Notes under the pieces: model-generated
What the model was told of the DNA's origin: nothing
The model's input: the letters and a program-made list of their open reading frames with translations, nothing else
The model's database searches: none
In this document: in pieces, positions 1 to 12,506 of the stretch
How the letters are laid out: each line of letters opens with the position of its first letter
Position numbering within the stretch: the stretch's first letter is position 1
Program-made: the position numbers and the translations under genes
Assembly: GCA_001898225.1 (NCBI GenBank)
Contig: MKTJ01000035.1
Coordinates: 1 to 64,000, forward strand
Length of the DNA: 64,000 nt
Reading direction: 5' to 3'
Source of the DNA: Chloroflexi bacterium 54-19
Lineage (GTDB): Bacteria; Chloroflexota; Chloroflexia; Chloroheliales; Chloroheliaceae

Positions 1-85
1 CGGGGAGGACACCGGGGGTGACTACCTGAGCGAGTTGGATGGTATCAACCTTTCTGGCTTCGAGAACCAGGGCGACGACCGCTAA
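1..85 (+). CDS. rpoB: RNA polymerase beta subunit, C-terminal tail (partial)
   Basis: An open frame enters from the left edge (first full codon at base 2) and stops with TAA at 83-85. It encodes the tail GEDTGGDYLSELDGIN followed by about a dozen more residues. The call rests mainly on position, since it lies directly upstream of and co-directional with rpoC, the standard rpoB-rpoC order. The short acidic tail is compatible with a Chloroflexota RpoB C-terminus but contains no diagnostic motif. Only 27 codons are visible. Confidence 0.7.
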   Translation, partial: GEDTGGDYLSELDGINLSGFENQGDDR

Positions 86-400
86 GCGTGGGGACAAGGA
101 CTCTGGGTCCACTTTAGGGCGCGAGAATGCGCCGGGCACAGGTTTAATGCCAAGACCTGTGCCCCTGCTTTGAAATTATCAGTAGCCAGTGAGGTAGAAG
201 TTTTATCAGGAGTTTAGAGTAAATCAGGCGCAAGTTGGGGTGCTTATCTCGGCTTGCCCCTCGAAACCTGACTGCCGGTTACTTCGCCCCTCTGGCTGCT
301 AAAAGAAATTATCTTTCTAATTTGGTGATAGAAGACGCGGCTCCTGGCAAAGGCGGCAGGGCCACCCTCAAATTTTTATTCAAACGGGGGATAACATTAA
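86..400 (+). other. rpoB-rpoC spacer with stem-loops
   Basis: This 315-base gap contains no convincing ORF. It holds a perfect 10-bp stem (134-143 with 155-164, 11-base loop). It also holds a second structure pairing 227-234 with 253-260, with one mismatch and an outer TCAGG/CCTGA pair at 224-228 and 267-271. Neither stem is followed by a T-run, so they do not look like simple terminators. A purine-rich GGGGG site precedes the rpoC ATG. Processing, attenuation or an internal promoter are possible roles; the sequence does not decide between them. Confidence 0.5.
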
Positions 401-5029
<4,629 letters not shown>

Positions 5030-5066
5030 ACCCTCAGACGCACGTTAAAGCGAAAAATAAAAGAAA

Positions 5067-5098
5067 GGTAGAGGCTCAAACGGCTTCTACCTTTTTTG
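5067..5098 (+). terminator. Rho-independent terminator after rpoC, probably bidirectional
   Basis: A 9-bp stem (5067-5075 with 5083-5091, one G-T pair, 7-base loop) is followed by TTTTTT on the plus strand. On the minus strand the same stem is followed by a T-rich stretch (complement of 5051-5066). It can therefore also end the convergent small gene whose stop lies at 5107. Confidence 0.88.
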
Positions 5099-5106
5099 TT
5101 ATTTAT

Positions 5107-5298
5107 TTAATCCCTTCCGTTATATTCTTTATCAGAATCGGAGTCTGGATTTTCGAATTTGTCCCGGAAACCCTTAAAATACTTCCCATCTTGATATGGT
5201 GATACTGGCCGGTCGTAAGGCATATTCTTATAGCACCAGATAGAGACCAGCGCCCCAATGCCCATGACCACTCCCATCAAAAGAATCGCCCAGATCAT
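5107..5298 (-). CDS. small single-pass membrane protein
   Basis: This is a 63-residue protein starting MIWAILLMGVVMGIGA. One hydrophobic helix (about residues 1-21) is followed by a polar, acidic C-terminus ending DKEYNGRD. ATG at 5298 is chosen because a perfect AAGGAGG lies at 5314-5308, about 9 bases upstream. An upstream in-frame ATG at 5331 has no such site. I do not recognise the family; it resembles small cytochrome-oxidase-assembly or photosystem-type single-TM proteins only in shape. It converges on rpoC across the shared terminator. Confidence 0.72.
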   Translation of the reverse strand: MIWAILLMGVVMGIGALVSIWCYKNMPYDRPVSPYQDGKYFKGFRDKFENPDSDSDKEYNGRD

Positions 5299-5345
5299 TT
5301 GAAGTTGCCTCCTTCGTTTTTTAAGGAACAAGCCCGCTATAGACC

Positions 5346-5386
5346 GCTAAAGGTTAAAGTGGGAAACAATCACTATAACCTTTAGC
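5346..5386. repeat. long perfect inverted repeat between divergent genes
   Basis: GCTAAAGGTTA (5346-5356) and TAACCTTTAGC (5376-5386) are perfect inverted copies. After an A-A mismatch the stem continues with AGTG/CACT, leaving a 9-base loop. There is no T-run. It lies between the small membrane gene and the methyltransferase promoter, so it could be a paired operator, an mRNA leader hairpin for the minus-strand gene, or a dispersed palindrome. Confidence 0.6.
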
Positions 5387-5428
5387 AGGATGAATAGTGC
5401 CATTACATATATTCATAAACGGTCAATC

Positions 5429-5437
5429 TGATATAAT
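5429..5437 (+). promoter_or_regulatory. extended -10 promoter for the methyltransferase gene
   Basis: TGATATAAT is a perfect extended -10 (TGn plus TATAAT at 5432-5437), about 95 bases before the chosen ATG at 5533. No good -35 hexamer is visible, which is usual for extended -10 promoters. Confidence 0.55.
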
Positions 5438-5532
5438 TTTCGCGTCATCTGGAAAGATGTTAGAATATAGCGCAGTTACCTGTTTATACCATCAAAACCT
5501 GCAAATTGAAGACTCAAAATGGAGAAACGCTC

Positions 5533-6561
5533 ATGGCCGAGAAGCTTGTAACTACCGTTGTAGGCAGTTTCCCCCAGCCCGATTGGCTGGTGGACCGGGA
5601 TAATCTCAAAAGCCGTCTGCCTCCGCGCATCCGGGCCCGCGAAATCTGGCGGGTCCAACCTCAATTCCTTGAACAGGCCCAGGACGACGCGACCCTGCTG
5701 GCAATTCGCGAGATGGAAAAGGCCGGGGTTGATATTATTTCGGACGGGGAAATTCGGCGCGAAAGTTACTCTAACCGTTTTGCGACGGCCCTGGACGGCG
5801 TTGACCTCGATAATCCCGGTACGGCCATTGACCGGACCGGCCACCCGAACCCGGTTCCGCGTATCACCGGGCCGGTCCGGCGTCGCCAGGCGGTCGAGGC
5901 GGGCGATGTTCGGTTCTTGCGGGCCAACACCAACCGGAAGATAAAAATAACAGTGCCCGGCCCCTTTACCGTCACTCAGCAGGCCCAGAACGATTACTAT
6001 CCGAACGACAAGGCGCTCGCGTTGGATATTGCCGCCGCTATAAACGCCGAGATTAAGGATTTGCTGGCCGCCGGGGCGGACGTGGTCCAGATTGACGAGC
6101 CCTATTTGCAGGCCCGGCCCGAAAAGGCCCGCGAGTATGCCATCGAGGTTATTAACCGGGCTCTGGAAGGTATCGAAGGGACAACCGCCCTGCACATGTG
6201 TTTCGGCTATGCCGCTATCGTCCACAACCGCAAGTCCCGCTACGACTTCCTGACCGAACTAAAAGATTGCATCGTCAAACAAATCTCTATAGAAGCGGCC
6301 CAACCGGACCTTGATTTGTCCGACCTCAAGGTCTTTTCGGATAAGACTATTATCCTGGGGGTGCTGAACCTGGGCGATATGCAGGTCGAAACGCCTGAAA
6401 TCGTCGCCAACCGGATCCGGGCCGCCCTCGAATACATCGAACCGGAGCGCCTGATTTTAGCCCCGGACTGTGGTATGAAGTATTTACCGCGTGAAGTGGC
6501 GGCAGGCAAACTAAAAGCGATGGTCGAGGGAGCCAGAATTGTTCGGGAAGAACTCAAGTAA
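5533..6561 (+). CDS. cobalamin-independent methionine synthase-like protein, core-MetE type
   Basis: This 342-residue protein corresponds to the catalytic C-terminal half of MetE (COG0620), without the N-terminal duplicate barrel. The N-terminus has VGSFPQPDWLVD, typical of the family. Expected zinc ligands are present: His221 and Cys223 in HMCFGY, Glu254 in ISIEAA, and Cys313 in APDCGMKY. A substrate-site DEP follows in VVQIDEPYL. Single-barrel MetE proteins are reported to use a methyl-corrinoid protein rather than methyl-folate as donor; that this one does so is inference. ATG 5533 has GGAG at 5521-5524. The upstream ATG at 5506 lacks a site. A terminator follows. Confidence 0.85.
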   Translation: MAEKLVTTVVGSFPQPDWLVDRDNLKSRLPPRIRAREIWRVQPQFLEQAQDDATLLAIREMEKAGVDIISDGEIRRESYSNRFATALDGVDLDNPGTAIDRTGHPNPVPRITGPVRRRQAVEAGDVRFLRANTNRKIKITVPGPFTVTQQAQNDYYPNDKALALDIAAAINAEIKDLLAAGADVVQIDEPYLQARPEKAREYAIEVINRALEGIEGTTALHMCFGYAAIVHNRKSRYDFLTELKDCIVKQISIEAAQPDLDLSDLKVFSDKTIILGVLNLGDMQVETPEIVANRIRAALEYIEPERLILAPDCGMKYLPREVAAGKLKAMVEGARIVREELK

Positions 6562-6609
6562 TGGCTGGTCCTTATTGTAAACAGTTCTCAATCTGAGCTG
6601 AAAGTAAAA

Positions 6610-6647
6610 GCCCGTATCGCAAATATTTTACGATGCGGGCATTTTTG
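6610..6647 (+). terminator. Rho-independent terminator
   Basis: A 10-bp stem pairs 6610-6619 with 6631-6640 (one T-G wobble) around an 11-base loop. It is followed by ATTTTTG. It closes the methyltransferase transcript before the convergent GNAT gene. Confidence 0.85.
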
Positions 6648-6673
6648 TACGCCGAAACTTTCTCGAAAAATCT

Positions 6674-7099
6674 TTATAACTTCTTGGTGAGAAAATAGCG
6701 GATGTGGCCCTGGCCTTCAGGTATACCGTCAAGCTGGCCGAAAATGCGATAACCCATTTTCAGGTAGAAATCGGGAGCCTGAAAACTCATCGTATCGAGA
6801 TTGATATTTTTAACGCCCCTTTTCCGGGCCTCGGTTTCGGCGGTTTCCAAAAGCAGCGTGCCGTAACCCTGACCACGCAACGCCTCGCTGACCCAAAGGT
6901 ATTCTATTGCCAGCCAGCCCCAGAAAAAGACGCCTAATATTCCTCCGACAATCCGATTCTGCTCGTCACGTAAAAATATACGCAAGGGCGCATAATTTTC
7001 TGGCCCCACAATGGCCCGGTTGTATTCCCCCAACCCTTCCGAAACAGCTTTGACATCCTCCGGGGAAGCGTTTTCTTCTATTACTAATCGCGCTTTCAA
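6674..7099 (-). CDS. GNAT family N-acetyltransferase
   Basis: This 141-residue protein has a complete GNAT fold. Beta-strand 4 (IEYLWVSEALRG) is followed by the acetyl-CoA pyrophosphate loop RGQGYGTLLLE (about residues 75-86), then the C-terminal FYLKMGYRIFG element. It transfers acetyl from acetyl-CoA to an amine; the substrate cannot be inferred. The start is TTG at 7099, with AGAGG about 8 bases upstream and no in-frame ATG nearby. It stands alone, convergent with the methyltransferase gene. Confidence 0.85.
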   Translation of the reverse strand: MKARLVIEENASPEDVKAVSEGLGEYNRAIVGPENYAPLRIFLRDEQNRIVGGILGVFFWGWLAIEYLWVSEALRGQGYGTLLLETAETEARKRGVKNINLDTMSFQAPDFYLKMGYRIFGQLDGIPEGQGHIRYFLTKKL

Positions 7100-7272
7100 T
7101 CCTAGGCCTCTTTTCTTGAAATAAACTGTGGTGTAAATTGATTAAAGAGTAGTAAAAACCGCGCAAATTTTTGCAAAATGGGCTTCTTATAACAGCAAAG
7201 TTGTCTTTGAAGTATTATAATCCGGCTGTAAAGCTCAATTCTGGGCCGCTCCTGCCAAAAATAGAGGTGTTT

Positions 7273-7536
7273 GTGAAACATGCGGGCACTGCTACCCTGG
7301 AAAGCCTGGGTCCTCTCCTCAAACAGATCCGGCAAGCAAACCTTTTGCGGGAAAGGAAGCCGGGCGCTTTTTACCTGAAGTCGAGCGGGTTTTTGCACTT
7401 TCACGAAGACTCCGCCGGGATTTTTGCCGACCTCAAGATAGACGGCAAGTTTGAAAGGTTCCCGGTCACGACCCTGGCCGAGCAGCAAATGTTTATCGCA
7501 AAGTTCCGCGAGTTGATGAATTCTCTGAAAAACTAG
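7273..7536 (+). CDS. conserved hypothetical protein, about 87 residues
   Basis: I chose GTG at 7273 because AGAGG lies 8 bases upstream (7263-7267). The in-frame ATG at 7171 gives a longer, unlikely leader and has no ribosome-binding site. The protein begins MKHAGTATLESLGPLLKQIR. Its centre, FLHFHEDSAGIFADLKIDG, is followed by FERFPVTTLAEQQ. The composition is soluble, with no TM helix or signal peptide. It resembles a small conserved family of unknown function that I remember from cyanobacteria and Chloroflexota. The next gene begins 11 bases after its stop. Confidence 0.65.
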   Translation: MKHAGTATLESLGPLLKQIRQANLLRERKPGAFYLKSSGFLHFHEDSAGIFADLKIDGKFERFPVTTLAEQQMFIAKFRELMNSLKN

Positions 7537-7547
7537 ATTTTTAAAAG

Positions 7548-8576
7548 ATGGCCGAACTTCCACCCCAAAACCAGGAAATTGTTGAAAAACGCAAGAGCCG
7601 GTTTAAAATAATCGCTTTTGTCTTTGGCGTGTTGCTTTTCTTTGTGCTAATCAGCGTGCCGCTCACCCTGGTGGTCCTGAACACCCGGCAGGATATTGCC
7701 GCCCAGTATACCCCGGTCGCCCTCAACAGTGAAGGCGAGGATTCTGCCCCCGGCGTCTACCCTGGCAAACTGGTCTACAGCACTGATACCCAGGAAATCT
7801 ATATCCTTAACCCGGATGGCACCAACAAACAAAAAATCGCCGATGGCCGGTCGCCTCTCTTTTCACCGGACGGGCAGCGTATCGCTTACCTGGTTGATAG
7901 TGGGCAGTATGCCGACCACGGCTCCGGTTCGGTCCCCCAGGTCGCCATCCGCAGCCAGAAGCTCGACGGCAGTGACAAACAGGACTATTGCCTGGCCGAC
8001 GGAAATACCAGGCTCGAACTTATCGGGTGGTCGCCCAAAGGTGATAGTATTGTCCTGCGTTCGAATGGCAGCCTTATCTATCTTTGCCAGTTAGCGACCC
8101 GTACTCTGACCCAGGCTAAAACTCCTAACGGGGATGCTTACCTGGTCTACGACTGGACTCCCGACCAGGCCAAGGTTTTGTGGGAGGCCAATTCTCAGGA
8201 CTTCAACCTCTTTTTTGGTATTCCCGACCAGGGCGGAGGACCGATTAAACTGACCGACTCTCAGAACCGTTACGCCCAGGGCACCCCGCCCCTTTACGCC
8301 AGCGCCCGGATTTCTCCCGACGGCAAAAGCGTGGCAGTGGCCGGTTCACAGGTCTTTATCCTGAGCGTGCCGGGCCAGAAAAGCCTCTACGAAGGACACA
8401 GCTTTATAAAGAACTCCCGGCCTTACCGCCTGGTCTGGTCGCCCGATAGCCGGGCTGTCGCGGTCGGTAACAGCACAAACACCAGTATCACGATAATTGA
8501 CCTGCCTACCGGCAAATTAAGCCGCATAGTCAAGGATACCGAAGAACTGGTCAGCTTCGACTGGTCCCGCCAGTAG
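7548..8576 (+). CDS. membrane-anchored TolB/PD40-type beta-propeller protein
   Basis: This protein has 342 residues. A short basic cytosolic tail (KRKSRFK) precedes one TM helix (about 18-40, IIAFVFGVLLFFVLISVPLTL), placing the rest outside the membrane. The body has PD40/WD40-like blades: IYILNPDGTNKQKI, SPLFSPDGQRIAYL, ARISPDGKSVAVAG and VWSPDSRAVAVG. Such propellers usually bind proteins or ligands, and no catalytic residues are visible. ATG 7548 has only a weak AAAAG upstream, so translation may be coupled to the preceding gene. It converges with the HAD gene with 8 bases between stops. Confidence 0.75.
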   Translation: MAELPPQNQEIVEKRKSRFKIIAFVFGVLLFFVLISVPLTLVVLNTRQDIAAQYTPVALNSEGEDSAPGVYPGKLVYSTDTQEIYILNPDGTNKQKIADGRSPLFSPDGQRIAYLVDSGQYADHGSGSVPQVAIRSQKLDGSDKQDYCLADGNTRLELIGWSPKGDSIVLRSNGSLIYLCQLATRTLTQAKTPNGDAYLVYDWTPDQAKVLWEANSQDFNLFFGIPDQGGGPIKLTDSQNRYAQGTPPLYASARISPDGKSVAVAGSQVFILSVPGQKSLYEGHSFIKNSRPYRLVWSPDSRAVAVGNSTNTSITIIDLPTGKLSRIVKDTEELVSFDWSRQ

Positions 8577-8584
8577 TGATAAGG

Positions 8585-9244
8585 CTAGACCGCGTCGATT
8601 AATTCCAGGGGGCTTTTGATTATCGCGTCCGGCTTTACGGCCAGTTCCTCGACCGGTGAACCCTGGCGGTTCAGCCAGAAGACCCTGAACCCGAAGGCCT
8701 TAGCCCCGGAAGCGTCCCACCCGTTCGATGATACAAAAGTGATATTTTTGGCGGCCACACCCAGGCGGGTTACTGCTAACTGGTAGACTGAAGGGTGCGG
8801 CTTGTAAATCATTAGCTCGTCCACGCTCAAAACGTGGTCGAACTGGTCCGTCAAACCGTTGTGCCGCACTACCGCCTCCAACATGTCCGGTGAGCCGTTG
8901 GAAAGGATAGCCCTGGGCACCCCGGCCAACTTTTCCAGAACCTGTCCGGTTTCGGGAAAAGCCGCCAGCTTCAAATAACTCAACATCAGTTCTTCGACCT
9001 GCTCCGGGCCGGGATGGACCCCTAGAAACCGGCAGGAGTAGCGCAAACTATCCTCAGTCACCTTCCAGAAATCCTCGTAACGACCCATCAGCGAGCGCAG
9101 CCAGGTATACTCAAGCTGTTTGGTGCGCCAGAGCCGGGTCAAGTCTTCTCCCTTGCCAGGGTATATTTCTTCGCATTTTGCTTGCACCGAGTAAACATCG
9201 AACAGGGTGCCATAGGCGTCAAAAACAAGTGCTTGTGTTTTCAT
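8585..9244 (-). CDS. haloacid dehalogenase type II (HAD superfamily)
   Basis: This 219-residue protein has HAD motif I FDAYGTLFD with nucleophile Asp9, motif II AILSNGSPDML, the conserved Lys in IYKPHPSVY, and motif III SSNGWDASGAKAFG. SSNGWD and the 2-haloacid-dehalogenase helical cap spacing match (S)-2-haloacid dehalogenase (type II). Hydrolytic dehalogenation of 2-haloalkanoates is the family reaction, but many members act on other substrates. Its ATG overlaps the stop of the upstream LOG-family gene by 4 bases, so the two are translationally coupled. Confidence 0.85.
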   Translation of the reverse strand: MKTQALVFDAYGTLFDVYSVQAKCEEIYPGKGEDLTRLWRTKQLEYTWLRSLMGRYEDFWKVTEDSLRYSCRFLGVHPGPEQVEELMLSYLKLAAFPETGQVLEKLAGVPRAILSNGSPDMLEAVVRHNGLTDQFDHVLSVDELMIYKPHPSVYQLAVTRLGVAAKNITFVSSNGWDASGAKAFGFRVFWLNRQGSPVEELAVKPDAIIKSPLELIDAV

Positions 9245-10011
9245 TGTTCCGTACCTGCCATTGGCCGGGTGGCCTCTCTCAATTTATCTTCGGGAGTCTT
9301 GTTTTTCCGTCCCTTTTTGATAACGCGTTTGGCTTCCTGTTTATCCACCTGCCGGGTAATCAGGGAAACGGCCTCGTCTATGTCGTCGGTCAGGGTCCAC
9401 AAATCGAGGTCTTTCGCGCTGATGGTTTCAAGCTTGTTGAGCATGGTGTTTTCCATCCAGTCGGCCAGGGGTTGCCAGAAATCGGTACCCATCATAATCA
9501 CCGGCACATCTTTGCTCATTTTGCCGGTCTGGATGAGCGTAATCAGTTCAAAAAATTCGTCCATGGTGCCGTAACCGCCGGGGAAAAAGACATAAGCTTC
9601 AGCGGAAAAATCGAGCATTACCTTGCGGCTGAAGAAATAGTGGAGGCTAATACTATCCTTCACGTAGGGGTTAACACGCTGTTCGGCTGGAAGTTGGATG
9701 TTGATACCGACCGACTTGCCGTCGGCCTCGAAGGCGCCCTGGTTTCCGGCCTGCATAATGCCGGGACCGCCACCCGTGACAATAGTGTAACCTTCCTGGG
9801 CCAGCCGTTTGCCCAGGGTATAGGCCATTTTGTAATAGCGATTATTTTCCGGCAGACGGGCCGAGCCAAAAAAAGTAACGCTTTTCTGGATTTTTGCCAG
9901 GAAAGTAAAACCTTCCACGAACTCGCTCATGATGCGAAAGATGCGCCAGGAAGGGTTACTGAAGTAATCGAAATTATCCGTGACTTCGTCGTGCGAGGAC
10001 TCTTGCGACAT
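9241..10011 (-). CDS. LOG family / TIGR00730 Rossmann-fold protein
   Basis: This 256-residue protein carries both LOG signatures: GGGPGIMQAGNQGAFEADG in the nucleotide-binding half and PGGYGTMDEFFE, the PGGxGTxxE motif. Family members hydrolyse nucleoside 5'-monophosphates to ribose 5-phosphate and free base (cytokinin-activating or nucleotide-turnover roles). ATG 10011 is preferred over ATG 10041 because AGGAGG sits at 10022-10017, 5 bases upstream. The Lys/Arg-rich C-terminus (KRVIKKGRKNK) is an extension beyond the short form. It is the first gene of a two-gene unit with the HAD gene. Confidence 0.85.
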   Translation of the reverse strand: MSQESSHDEVTDNFDYFSNPSWRIFRIMSEFVEGFTFLAKIQKSVTFFGSARLPENNRYYKMAYTLGKRLAQEGYTIVTGGGPGIMQAGNQGAFEADGKSVGINIQLPAEQRVNPYVKDSISLHYFFSRKVMLDFSAEAYVFFPGGYGTMDEFFELITLIQTGKMSKDVPVIMMGTDFWQPLADWMENTMLNKLETISAKDLDLWTLTDDIDEAVSLITRQVDKQEAKRVIKKGRKNKTPEDKLREATRPMAGTEQ

Positions 10012-10159
10012 TTGCGCCTCCTGAAAAAATGTAATTCCCACTTGTAGATTTATGCCCAGGCCATTATTGCCCGATGCCCTATACTATAGCAAATCTGCTG
10101 CCGTCATCATCTTTCGAATTAATGCTAATAATATCCTAACCGCCAAATAGAAGATAGGG

Positions 10160-10188
10160 TTGGAAAAAAATTGTTAGTGGTGTATATT
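10160..10188 (+). promoter_or_regulatory. sigma-70-type promoter
   Basis: TTGGAA (10160-10165) and TATATT (10183-10188) are spaced by exactly 17 bases. They lie about 55 bases before the ATG of the tail-anchored protein at 10244. Confidence 0.6.
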
Positions 10189-10243
10189 GGTCTTACTTGA
10201 ACTTGTTTGCCTGGAAAAGTGGATTAAATTAGGGAGAAGCACG

Positions 10244-10660
10244 ATGACACAGCCGTCAAATCAGCCTGATAAAGAACAGGAAGGGTTAACCAGAGAATTC
10301 AATTTCCCCAAACCCTGGATAAAGGACTATAATCCTCAAATTCACGGTATCAAACCGGGAATGGATTTCCAGCAGGGTGCCGCCCCCGCCCCAGGTCCTG
10401 CCCAACCGCCAGCGGTCCAACCTGGGGCAGTGCCGGGCCAGGCCCCTTCACAATACCAGGTGGCCCCTCCACCCCTGGCCCAGCAGGGTTATCCTCAGTC
10501 CGCCCCACCTTCAACCGGGCCGGTCCAGTGGAACCCTACGGGTGTATATGGCGGGGACGCCCCTAAAGAAAAGGGAATACCTCCCTGGGTTTGGACCCTC
10601 ATATCCGCCGCCGTATTAATTATTGTCCTTTTACTGCTCTTTTTTGTGGTCCTCAAGTAG
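10244..10660 (+). CDS. Pro/Gln-rich tail-anchored membrane protein
   Basis: This 138-residue protein begins with a charged N-terminus (MTQPSNQPDKEQEG). A low-complexity Pro/Ala/Gln-rich middle follows (about residues 45-105). One C-terminal TM helix (WVWTLISAAVLIIVLLLLFFV) ends three residues before the stop, so most of the chain is probably cytosolic. ATG 10244 is chosen because AGGGAGA lies 6 bases upstream; an upstream ATG at 10187 lies on the promoter itself. No family was recognised. Similar proteins in Chloroflexota often have a zinc-ribbon or FHA domain, but none is visible here. Confidence 0.7.
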   Translation: MTQPSNQPDKEQEGLTREFNFPKPWIKDYNPQIHGIKPGMDFQQGAAPAPGPAQPPAVQPGAVPGQAPSQYQVAPPPLAQQGYPQSAPPSTGPVQWNPTGVYGGDAPKEKGIPPWVWTLISAAVLIIVLLLLFFVVLK

Positions 10661-10713
10661 GGCTTGTTACCGGTGGGTTGACCGGACCATGTATTTTTCA
10701 AGAATCACGGCAT

Positions 10714-10750
10714 AAAAAAATCCGGGACTGACCTCAAAAGTCGGTCCCGG
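10714..10750 (-). terminator. strong Rho-independent terminator of the Rieske gene
   Basis: An 11-bp stem pairs 10722-10732 with 10740-10750 (one wobble) around a 7-base loop. The minus strand continues into TTTTTTT (complement of 10714-10720), 15 bases after the Rieske gene stop. The plus strand has no T-run, so the element serves the minus-strand gene. Confidence 0.85.
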
Positions 10751-10764
10751 CAAATAGGCTGCTG

Positions 10765-12000
10765 TTAAACCATGGGCGTAATAGTTTCTCCGCTTGGCGC
10801 AATCACTTCGTGGACCGGGCGGAGTTTTTCGTATTCAATCTCCCTGGTTAAAATGTCGGGCAACTTCCCATTCTGGTAATCGCGGGCCATATCAAGCAAA
10901 ATGCGGCGCATTCGAATAATCGCCACGTCACTCGTTCCGAGGTGTTCTTTGGAGCGGTCGGCAATAGTGCCCTGGCTTTCCTGGACCGCGTAATCCTCGA
11001 AGGAGAGGGCCAGGAACCCGGTGTAATGCCCCTCTTTCATCTTCTGGCGGTCCTGACCCCAGACGTCCTCTGCTCCCCAGCGTGGTTGGAAATAGTTGTC
11101 GAGGTCGTGGCTGCGTTTGCCGGAATTGCGGAGCCGGTCAACCGTCGCGACATCGGTCGGCCCCGCTTCGTCCCAGGAGAAGTCCCAGAAATGGGTGTTT
11201 TCATCGTCAATCGGCACGACCGCCAGGACGCCCCGGAGGGTTTTCAAAGTACTGGGAATCATGGTAAACCAGGGCAGGACATATTCGGTCATACGGTTGA
11301 CCTGGGTGCCATCGGCTAAAAAGCGCCGGGCATTTGCCATATACCCATAAAGCCGGTCGTTTATCTCATATTTTACCGATAAGGCTCCCATCACCCCCGG
11401 ATGTGGGCCATCCATCATGTTGCTGCCGTGGGTCAGCCAGGCGCGGTGTAATGAGCTTACATGGGATGAATCGAGCGCACCTTCCAGGAGTTGGACCCAG
11501 TTACAGGGGATGATGGCCTTGCGAGCCACGATATTTTCCGCCGGGTAATTTACAAAATCGAAAGCCGGAAACTGGGGCGGTTTTTCGGCCTTGCCCAGCC
11601 AGACCCAGACTACACCCCCGGCCTCGTGGGTCGGGTAGTGGTTGACCCTTACTTTCGAGGCCAGGTTCGACCCGGCCGGTTCGGAGGGTACTTCGACCAC
11701 CTGCCCATCGGTATTTATTTTCCAGCCGTGAAAGATGCAGCGTAACCCACATTCTTCGTTTCTTCCAAGGGCCAGGGACACCCCCCGGTGCGGGCAACCT
11801 TCGTCGAGGAAACCGACTTTACCGGTAGTGTCGCGAAAGGCAACGAAATCCTGGCCGAAGACGCGGACTCGCTGTGGCGCGCCGTCCGGTTCGAGCCTGG
11901 CCGAGCGAATGGCCGGGGTCCAGAATTCTCGCAAAACATTTCCCATCGGGGTACCGGGCCCGACCCGGCAGAGCATTTCATTCTGTTCTTTGCTCAGCAT
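10765..12000 (-). CDS. Rieske [2Fe-2S] aromatic-ring-hydroxylating oxygenase, alpha subunit type
   Basis: This 411-residue protein has an N-terminal Rieske domain. Its cluster ligands are Cys69/His71 (CPHRG) and Cys88/His91 (CIFHGW). The C-terminal catalytic domain carries the mononuclear iron motif LDSSHVSSLH, with His180 and His185 and the bridging Asp177. It most resembles phthalate 4,5-dioxygenase-like or O-demethylase oxygenases; the substrate is unknown. No ferredoxin reductase or pathway gene lies nearby, so electrons must come from elsewhere. The start at 12000 (MLSKEQNEML) fits the family and has GAAAGG upstream; a longer in-frame start at 12087 adds an unlikely leader. Confidence 0.88.
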   Translation of the reverse strand: MLSKEQNEMLCRVGPGTPMGNVLREFWTPAIRSARLEPDGAPQRVRVFGQDFVAFRDTTGKVGFLDEGCPHRGVSLALGRNEECGLRCIFHGWKINTDGQVVEVPSEPAGSNLASKVRVNHYPTHEAGGVVWVWLGKAEKPPQFPAFDFVNYPAENIVARKAIIPCNWVQLLEGALDSSHVSSLHRAWLTHGSNMMDGPHPGVMGALSVKYEINDRLYGYMANARRFLADGTQVNRMTEYVLPWFTMIPSTLKTLRGVLAVVPIDDENTHFWDFSWDEAGPTDVATVDRLRNSGKRSHDLDNYFQPRWGAEDVWGQDRQKMKEGHYTGFLALSFEDYAVQESQGTIADRSKEHLGTSDVAIIRMRRILLDMARDYQNGKLPDILTREIEYEKLRPVHEVIAPSGETITPMV

Positions 12001-12506
12001 ATTAATGACCTTTCTCTTGCCTCTATCTCTTTTAATCGAAACCGGGCCTGGCAGCGCGGTGGATGTGGCTGAATAAAAAAATGGCAAAATGCTCCCCAGG
12101 GAGCCAGCCTGTTTTTTAGTTTGGTAGGCGGAAGTAAAAATTGCGTCCTGGCGGTAAATCCTGGCTGTTCGCGTAAAAGAGGCGCTGGTTATAACAAAGG
12201 CTAGAGATTCTGGCTAGGAAGTAACCGGCTTTGTTACACAGCCAACTATCTTTACTGGAAGGTAATTTTATTATAACAAAAGAGAGGGTTCTGTCAATAG
12301 GCTGGCTCGAAGAAAGCGCCAGGGCAAGTTAAAAGGGGCGACTTGAGAGGTTTAAGGGAAAAATGAGGTTAAAAAGGAAGTTTATCTGGTAAGATAAAAT
12401 GAATAAACCCAACAGATTGCGCCAGGTTTGAATGGTAAGGTTGGTGTTATGATAACTAAGTGAATTATACTATTGCAAATCCCAGGGCAAATTTAGCTTT
12501 ACATTG
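12001..12506. other. AT-rich gap upstream of the Rieske gene
   Basis: This 506-base stretch has no gene I can support. A short hairpin (GCTCC 12091-12095, GGAGC 12100-12104) is flanked by an A-run (12075-12081) and a T-run (12112-12117), so it could terminate either way. An 8-bp inverted repeat TAACAAAG/CTTTGTTA lies at 12192-12199 and 12229-12236. The promoter of the Rieske gene must lie here, but no clear -35/-10 pair was found. Confidence 0.5.
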
